NCBI GenBank assembly: GCA_037176725.1
Contig: JAZBRS010000075.1
Coordinates: 79,672,001-79,736,000 of the forward strand
DNA: 64,000 bases
Origin: Posidonia oceanica
Lineage: Eukaryota > Streptophyta > Magnoliopsida > Alismatales > Posidoniaceae
Direction: 5' to 3'
Made by a program: the position numbers and the translations under genes. Below the pieces are notes generated by a model. It saw only the letters and a program-made list of their open reading frames with translations. It did not search any database and was not told where the DNA came from. Shown here piece after piece: positions 57,652-64,000 of this stretch. Position 1 is the stretch's first letter. Each line of letters begins with the position of its first letter.

Positions 57652-60600
57652 TAATCAACGGCATAAAAAATTTAATTAACCATACTATATGCCGAGGATG
57701 GCGATAACATCGTGCATAAAACATCGTGCCAGCGTTTCACTTGAGGATTTTCAATATTTTTTTCTTTCTACTTGACATACTTCTTCTTCCAAGGATGTGA
57801 ATTTCCCTCTTCTTCTACGAATAGATAGTGGATATATTACCTTGACTATAATTTTTAAAAAAAGCAGCAACAACATTCCTCTCCTGTAAAGCATGTCCTT
57901 ACACCAGGTATTAACGATGATCCTCAAGTAACATATACGCCGTGTCGATTGTTGCATTTCAAAAGTACAACAAGAGAGGTTGTGGTTTCATATCTTCCAA
58001 TGAGATTTGAATTCTGATGTTCTTCGTGGTTATTTAGACCGTTAGTTTAAAAAAAATATAACAATATATTTTTTTGTGCCTTTTGTCACTTTTGTACTTC
58101 AGATGAGCGAAGTTAATTGATGTCATTTTTAGTAGAGGATGAACTTAATTAAACGTCAACTGATATGAGTCAAGATACTTATCTAGTAAACAGCAGATCC
58201 AAAATCATCATCTTACAACGTATGATAGCAATGAACTAATAAGCGTAATCAATTTTATTATTTTATACAAGAAGGTATGTACAAATTACAAATACTAGAT
58301 AAGAGAGAAGAGACTTCAAGAAAAGAACGGCCAAAAACTGCGGGAGTTGTCTAACGTCTCCACTGGCGTATGATCTTCAACCTTTATTAGTGTACGCAGG
58401 AGGAACACGACAGCGTCACATCCATCAAAACCCGTGCTTCAATTTCCATCTCTAATTTGAACACGGGAAATAAAATACGGGTCAACTTGAGAGGGATCGA
58501 TTCATACCGATCATCTCATAAGCCATAGAATCCACCGCCATGGTCCACCACTTGTGAAAAAAGCCTTTGAACACTTACTCTCCGAAAAAAAAAGAGTTTC
58601 CATCTGATTAATACAAGAGCTGACTTTTCTTTTGTCTTTTTTCCTTTATGAGTGGTAAAAGCAGCTACAGGGAATTGAAGAGCGGTTTCGATCGTTCTGA
58701 AAAGTCTTGTCTATTTCTATAACCACATCATGTGTATATATGTAGAAATGATTCAAATGAGACTTGATATTTTTGTTAAACCATAGGCAAAACTTGAATC
58801 AGTAATAAGGCACAACGTACTGAAAATCCTGACAAAGACCTCTGGGAAAAAGAAAACTCAAGTGCACTGCCCCTTTCATGTAAATCATACATAATTTTAG
58901 GCATTGTTTACGTGGTTGATTTTTTCTATAAAAATATATGTCGGATACGATACTTTTAGTGATATCACGCCCCAACTCTAAATGGTGCGACAACAGGGCA
59001 CACAACCTCTCCAAGAACGAGAGAGGATTCAGTATTTTTGGGGGGTTGATGATTTGCTCAAGTCATTTTACCATCTTAAAATGGTCTACTCTAACATGAT
59101 TATTACTTGTCAAATGAAAATATATAATATTGCTCCCCAGTCAATAATCTTGACAGAGACTTTCATGGATCGTCTTGCAGCAACTGATTGTGCACATGAT
59201 TTCGGGCTACGCATGCTCTGTGATATCTAAGATAACATTATTTTCTACATATGATTGATGGATATCACCAGAACAGAAATTTTTGTCAATTGTTAATATA
59301 TTGCCTTCTATTAGTTATCAAGTCTGCACGTTACATGTCTGAAAACTTTCTTCTATTATAGTAAGACCCTATTTCAGACTATTTGACCTGTTTCCTTTAT
59401 AATTGGGATAGATTTTAAAAGTTGGTATGATTTTTGCTTCTAGTAAAAACTTTAAGGTACACGCCTACCATTTGCAAAAATAAAAAACTATAGGGTACAC
59501 GAACTGAATCTAGTAAAAACTCTAGTTAGGAGACATTTTGCTTACCTCTGACACTCTGAGGACATAGAGCTAGAGCATGTAGAACAAGAAGTAGGGTGAT
59601 TTACCTCTCATCCTGTAAAACATCAGGATGAAGCTTCCAAATGGAAATGTTTCCAGATAATAAGCCATGATTCACTCATCGTTTATGTTTGACAAGGAAT
59701 GCCAAATTCCTTTTAGAATCGCCACTGCAGATTCTGTACTTAGATGCGTAGTTGCAACGTAATTCTCTTGAAGATGTAAATCTAACTTTCCAAAAGAATG
59801 AGAAAAACAAACAAATAAATGGATCAACAGTCTGTTGAGATTCTCTTCGTTGAACACAAATAATTATTGCTTGAGCACTGATTTGCAGACAACAGGCTTT
59901 AACCATAAATGCAATTTGTGATGACAAGCTGATGTTAGTTGAATGTAGATTACTTAGACAGCTTGGTTTATCTTCAAACTAAATCAACAATCGGATATAC
60001 AAAGCCACCATCTCATGCTCAAGCGTTCTGGTTTATCATAATAGAGTTTAGAGAAGGAAATATTATATTATCTTCTTGTGAGGCGTCTTTAAGTATGCAC
60101 GAAGGAAAGAACAAAATGTCCTTTACACGATATACATGAAAAATAGTAGAACTAGTCATATCAAACACAGACGTAGCTCAGGTATGAGCTTTGTATTCAT
60201 GAAGGCTTTAAAATCAATTAAGGATAATAACATACAATGAGATCGTAGATGACAATCATCCCCACCCATAAACCACGAACCACTCATTCTAAAGTTTGGG
60301 AGAGAAAGCTCAACAATTAAACTATGGAGTGGCTGAAGAAATATCTAATGCAGTACCGTCTCACTTACTGGATCAGTAGGAGCTGCATTAAAACAAAGCT
60401 CAGTCTATAAAAGTACGGCAAAATTGTATATGACCATGGTTCCAAAACTCGGTATAACTCACTTTCGAATCAAAACTTGAATCTGGAGTTCTCACCATGC
60501 TCACTGCACATTTGTGTTCCTCTAATCATGTTATATTGAAACAAAGCTGACTTGGATTGTAAATCCAAATCTTGGTCAGCAGCCTTCTGTGAGAAAGTAT

Positions 60601-62040
60601 GGTGCTAAACATATCTGTGACCTATCATCTTAGGAGAGAAGGTGCCCTTGAGGTGGATGCAAATCGGTCTGCTGAAAGAATTGCAACAATGTGATCCTTC
60701 ACAAATACTGGGACAACCACTGCTTGCACATGTCAAGAACGGGAAGAGCATTTGCGTGTAGTGCCTGTATCATTTAAGGGAGAAAAATACTAATATTAAA
60801 GAATGGTAGCTTGCAAAAACAGAAATGAACTGACAAAATACGAGACAAAGATAAAAGGACCGTCCAATAAATCATCGTATTTGAGAAAAATATGACATTA
60901 CTCTGGGAATGAGCACAAAAGAAAGAACCTAGAGGTTTTGCCAAATTCAATTTGAAATGGAACAATGCAACAAAATTGCATCACATTTGGAATCCAGGCT
61001 TGACAGTAATAGCTAATCTGTGCTGGTTATATGGTGGATCTTCAAAATTAAGTGAGTGATTTTACTTGACAGCTACAAGTATCAGGATTTTATCCTCACA
61101 GTGAGCGATATTTATTTAAAATGTGTAGCAATGAGGAGCGCCGCTTTCTTTGTTAACAAATTCATATATATAAAAAAAAACATAAACAAATCAATTTGAT
61201 TTCCCAAGGATTGCCACGGGAGCAAAATAACCCACCATGGGAAAAAAAGGTCTTAAGTAGGGCAAGGAATATATCACCCATAATTATCTAGAGGACAGCA
61301 AACTGGTTGCTTATGGATCAGCAACACAAGACTAGCTAGCATCTTGTTGCTGGCAGCAAAGCTATGTAGGTAAACAGATGGTGTAGAACTGCTAGTAGAC
61401 TCAAAGAATAAAATCTGTCACCAGAGAGAAGCATAAAGGCTTTGAGAACAACCTGGTCATTTGACCAGAAAGAGTGACAATCCTAAATTTTATACTCGTC
61501 TGCACAACACCACAACGCATATTCATGTTCAAATAATAAAGAAATACCACATCTGCATGACAATAGGAAAGTTGGATTTGAAACATCAACACTAGAAAAC
61601 TGGGCACAATATTTAAATGAACAACAACCAATTAGACATTTTTGAGAATATCTGCATTATATGTGGATACAGATCTTAGTGCAGTGAGGTATCCTCTTAA
61701 TGTTCAGGAGAAGTCCCATCATCAAAGCACATGACTGACATGAAGGTTGAAACTTCTATACCTGGATAAAGCTAACAATAATGGCTCGTAAATTTCAATT
61801 GGCAAGGCAAGTCGCTTCATAGCAATTGAGCAATTGAAGCTTGGACAAAGCTCCTCAAGTTTCAACCTAGCTCAAATTAGAGTTGAACTTCGAAATTTGA
61901 CATCAGGTTAACCACAGACGAAGAGCATCCAAACCTTCTTCCAGCCAGAAAGAGGTGATTATAAGACCAGTGCCGACACAGCAAGAAGCAATGAAATGTG
62001 ATCTAAAGTAGAAATGATCCAACGTAGAAAGATGTTGAAA
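57652..62040. other. 4.4-kb region without a recognised gene
   Basis: Both strands lack long ORFs or familiar domains. Two weak coding-like patches on the minus strand are a short ORF at about 58,580-58,490 (GFFHKWWTMAVDSMAYEMIG) and an open stretch at about 60,735-60,630 (AVVVPVFVKDHIVAILSADR). They could be exons of an unrecognised gene or chance. The base composition is more even than in the transposon-rich part. Confidence 0.4.
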
Positions 62041-62206
62041 ATTTTGGGGCAAGGGAAAAAGGAGAGGGACCACAAATGGAGTCCAATAAAGAAAAAGATG
62101 GGGTTCAATAGCATGGTATTTAAATTTTGGGGTAAGGGAAAAAGGAGAGGGACCACAAATGGAGTCCAATAAAGAAAAAGATGGGGTCCATTAGTGAACA
62201 TGGTAT
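62041..62206. repeat. 83-bp tandem duplication
   Basis: The block beginning ATTTTGGGGYAAGGGAAAAA and ending GGTATTTAA occurs at 62,041 and again at 62,124, nearly identical over 70 bp. The low divergence points to a recent duplication. Confidence 0.9.
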
Positions 62207-62239
62207 TTAACATCGACACGAGTTGACGAAATATCGTCA

Positions 62240-62321
62240 ACACATGACTATTACTCCAGTTAAGGGGTTGCAGGTTCGAACCCCAACAGGTGCAGAACTT
62301 TGAACTAAAAAAAAAAAAATC
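62240..62321 (+). mobile_element. tRNA-derived SINE-like remnant
   Basis: GGTTCGAACCC (62,273-62,283) is a perfect Pol III B box within GGGGTTGCAGGTTCGAACCC, followed some 25 bp later by an A-run (62,309-62,320). No convincing A box or cloverleaf can be formed, so it is not a functional tRNA. A SINE or tRNA pseudogene fits best. Confidence 0.45.
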
Positions 62322-62822
62322 GCTGACACGTGATAGATTCTAAGCTGGACTGGATGACATGATTTACTAGTGTAAATCGAGAAGTACTATTTTTTAGACT
62401 CAAATGATGACTCGTTTCGTCCTGAGTTGGAGTGTCGGTCAACACTCTGTTTTTTTACACTGAGTTTGTACATTGTCGTTCAATGCATTCAACATTGACT
62501 TTATTCTTTATTTCCTTCTTTCCCTTCCAGAGTTCCAATGCATGCATTTCTTTTGATATTACATAAATCTAACCTAATAATACATAGATTTAACCTAATA
62601 ATTTTATAAAATCTATAAAATTAGTAAAATCAATATACTCATATTTAAGATACATTCCATAACATTAGAGAAGGTGGCAACATTTGGAATAGTCCTCATT
62701 CAGTCGACTCGTTTCATCCTCGTGGACTCTATGAAGGGGCAACATATGGGATAGTTCTCAATCAGAGTTTACATCTCAAGCACTTAAGTATTCTTTCAAC
62801 TTTACTTTCTTTCCATATTAAA

Positions 62823-64000
62823 TGTTGTGAGAACTATTCATTTTAAATATATACTAAGTATTTTTAAGTATGATTTATACATTTATTAAGTATTTTTAGG
62901 TACTATTTATGCTTCAGGATATTTGTATTAAATTGTTGAACTTATTAGAGTATAGTGTATTGAGCAGTGTAATAAGGTAATTGGATATCCGTTTATATCT
63001 TATCCTATATATATGTAACAAGTTGACCTAATGGCAATATACACATTATTCTCTCTCACTTCACATGACATCAGAGCTGAGCTCAGTAGAAAACCCTAAG
63101 GTTTCCTCAACCGCCGGCCACCTCCGACAGCACTTCCAGCACCGATTAGGCCTTCCGGCCACTCTTCCGGCGCCGACCAGCACTCCAGTCACTCTCCCGC
63201 CACCGTTAGAGTCTCCAGCTTCTTCCTCCGGCGCCGACAGGGCCTCCAACCCTCTCCTTCGCCTTCGACAGGGCTAGCAAGCCCTTCCTTCGTCGCCGAC
63301 AGGGCCTATCGGCCCCTCCTTTGCTGCCGGCCACCCTTGCAGGGTCTTCGGATGGTCTTAGACAGACGTTGGGGTCTGTCCGGTAGCCCTAAAAAGGGTT
63401 GCTCTCTTCTCTGGCCGCTACCGGCGTGTAGACGGCCCTTACTACTACCACTTACAGTCAAGTCGGTGGCTACTACTGCTGAACAACTCATGAAAAGGAC
63501 TGTGTACGCTTTCTTTTATTACTACTAAGGGTGGTTCTTGTTGTCTACCTCGATTATTATCTTCCGAAGGCTCTTGGATTGTTTTTAAAGTAGATTTGGG
63601 GATATTTTCTACACCAGTTTGCATCTAGACAACAGTATTTAGATCTGATTTGTGCAAATCAGCATAGCCTCTAGGGAATCGCTTATTAAGAATCTGAGTG
63701 GAATCTCAGAAAAACTCAATAGGAAGAACTACTTGTTGTGTGCACAAAATTTTGAGACGTTCCTTGCTGCTCATCGCAAGATCAAATATCTTACTCAGCC
63801 TCCTCCTGATGCAAAAAACAGTGCATATGAAGATTGATTTGCCAATGACTCGGCTATTGTTTCCTGGATGGTAAACAGTATGGAATCGACGGTTGCTCGA
63901 GAGGTGATGATTCTACAACCTGCAAAGAAAATTTAGGATACCTTGAAGCAGATGTATGGATATGAGAGTAACATTTCTGGGGTCTTTGAGGTATACGAGC
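62823..64000 (+). mobile_element. Copia retrotransposon, 5' end, runs off right edge
   Basis: The LTR end (CTCTCTCACTTCA, about 63,063) is followed by TGACATCAGAGC (63,066-63,077), a variant of the tRNA-iMet primer site matching TGGTATCAGAGC at 10 of 12. A TATA-type motif (TATATATATG) lies at 63,006-63,015, inside the LTR. The LTR start is uncertain; TGTTGTGAGAAC at 62,823 is a candidate giving a short 241-bp LTR. A GC-rich leader with GGCGCCGACAG-like repeats (63,110-63,330) precedes gag. Confidence 0.75.
63652..64000 (+). pseudogene. Copia gag (UBN2-type), broken by two stops, partial
   Basis: The frame reads EKLNRKNYLLCAQNFETFLA, AHRKIKYLTQPPPD, NDSAIVSWMVNSMESTVARE and TLKQMYGYESNIS, matching plant Copia gag proteins that begin with KL(N/T)GKNY..W and continue SWM..S. 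In-frame stops at 63,835-63,837 (TGA) and 63,934-63,936 (TAG) both stand where the family has Trp. The gene continues beyond the window. Confidence 0.88.

Noticed and set aside
62255..62292. Functional tRNA gene
   Set aside because: A B box is present, but no acceptor stem, A box or cloverleaf can be drawn.

Overview
This is nuclear DNA of a flowering plant. It holds split genes with GT-AG introns, a plant Shaker-type potassium channel gene, a trihelix transcription factor gene, and a dense load of plant transposon families: L1 LINEs, Copia and Gypsy LTR elements, hAT, Mutator-like and Tourist-type elements. No organellar or bacterial gene organisation is present. The species cannot be fixed from the sequence.

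Left two thirds (1 to about 35,400) is transposon-derived. A decayed Mutator-like transposase (minus strand, 1-2245) is followed by a very long Tat/Ogre-type Gypsy LTR (minus, about 2823-8495) that carries a 30-bp minisatellite. Then come two small LINE fragments. The centrepiece is a nested stack. A 5'-truncated L1 LINE (plus, about 13,483-31,160) is broken by two solo Copia LTRs placed side by side (15,676-16,904 and 16,911-18,050, each with its own 5-bp target duplication), by a 9.6-kb hAT transposon (18,095-27,698, 8-bp duplication), and by a solo Gypsy LTR (28,725-31,134). The hAT element contains part of its transposase, a truncated Tekay/Del-like Gypsy element, and three intron-separated exons that read as a DCN1-like (cullin neddylation) gene fragment. 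A second L1 (minus, 31,239-34,184) lies tail to tail with the first. A Mutator-type non-autonomous element with a perfect 9-bp duplication follows (34,335-35,372).

Right third holds three host genes. (1) A single-coding-exon trihelix transcription factor of the ASIL/SIP1 type (plus, 38,884-40,131), probably with a 3'UTR intron. (2) A three-exon gene for a 93-residue protein of unknown function (plus, 43,445-44,884) with a clear TATA box and G-box. (3) A complete, apparently intact 13-exon KAT3/KC1-type K+ channel subunit gene (minus, 55,159-45,343; 635 residues) whose introns house a Tourist MITE, a non-autonomous hAT element and a LINE tail. Genes 2 and 3 are convergent, with stop codons about 460 bp apart. 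Upstream of the channel gene is another L1 copy with a 13-bp target duplication (55,625-57,638). About 4.4 kb follows in which I recognise no gene, then a tRNA-like SINE remnant, and finally the start of a Copia element (LTR end, primer site and gag) running off the right edge.

The genes are not a pathway cluster. The main biological interest is the datable order of nested insertions, the gene fragment inside the hAT element, and dyad-symmetric CGG-CCG motif arrays shared by LTRs of Copia and Gypsy elements.
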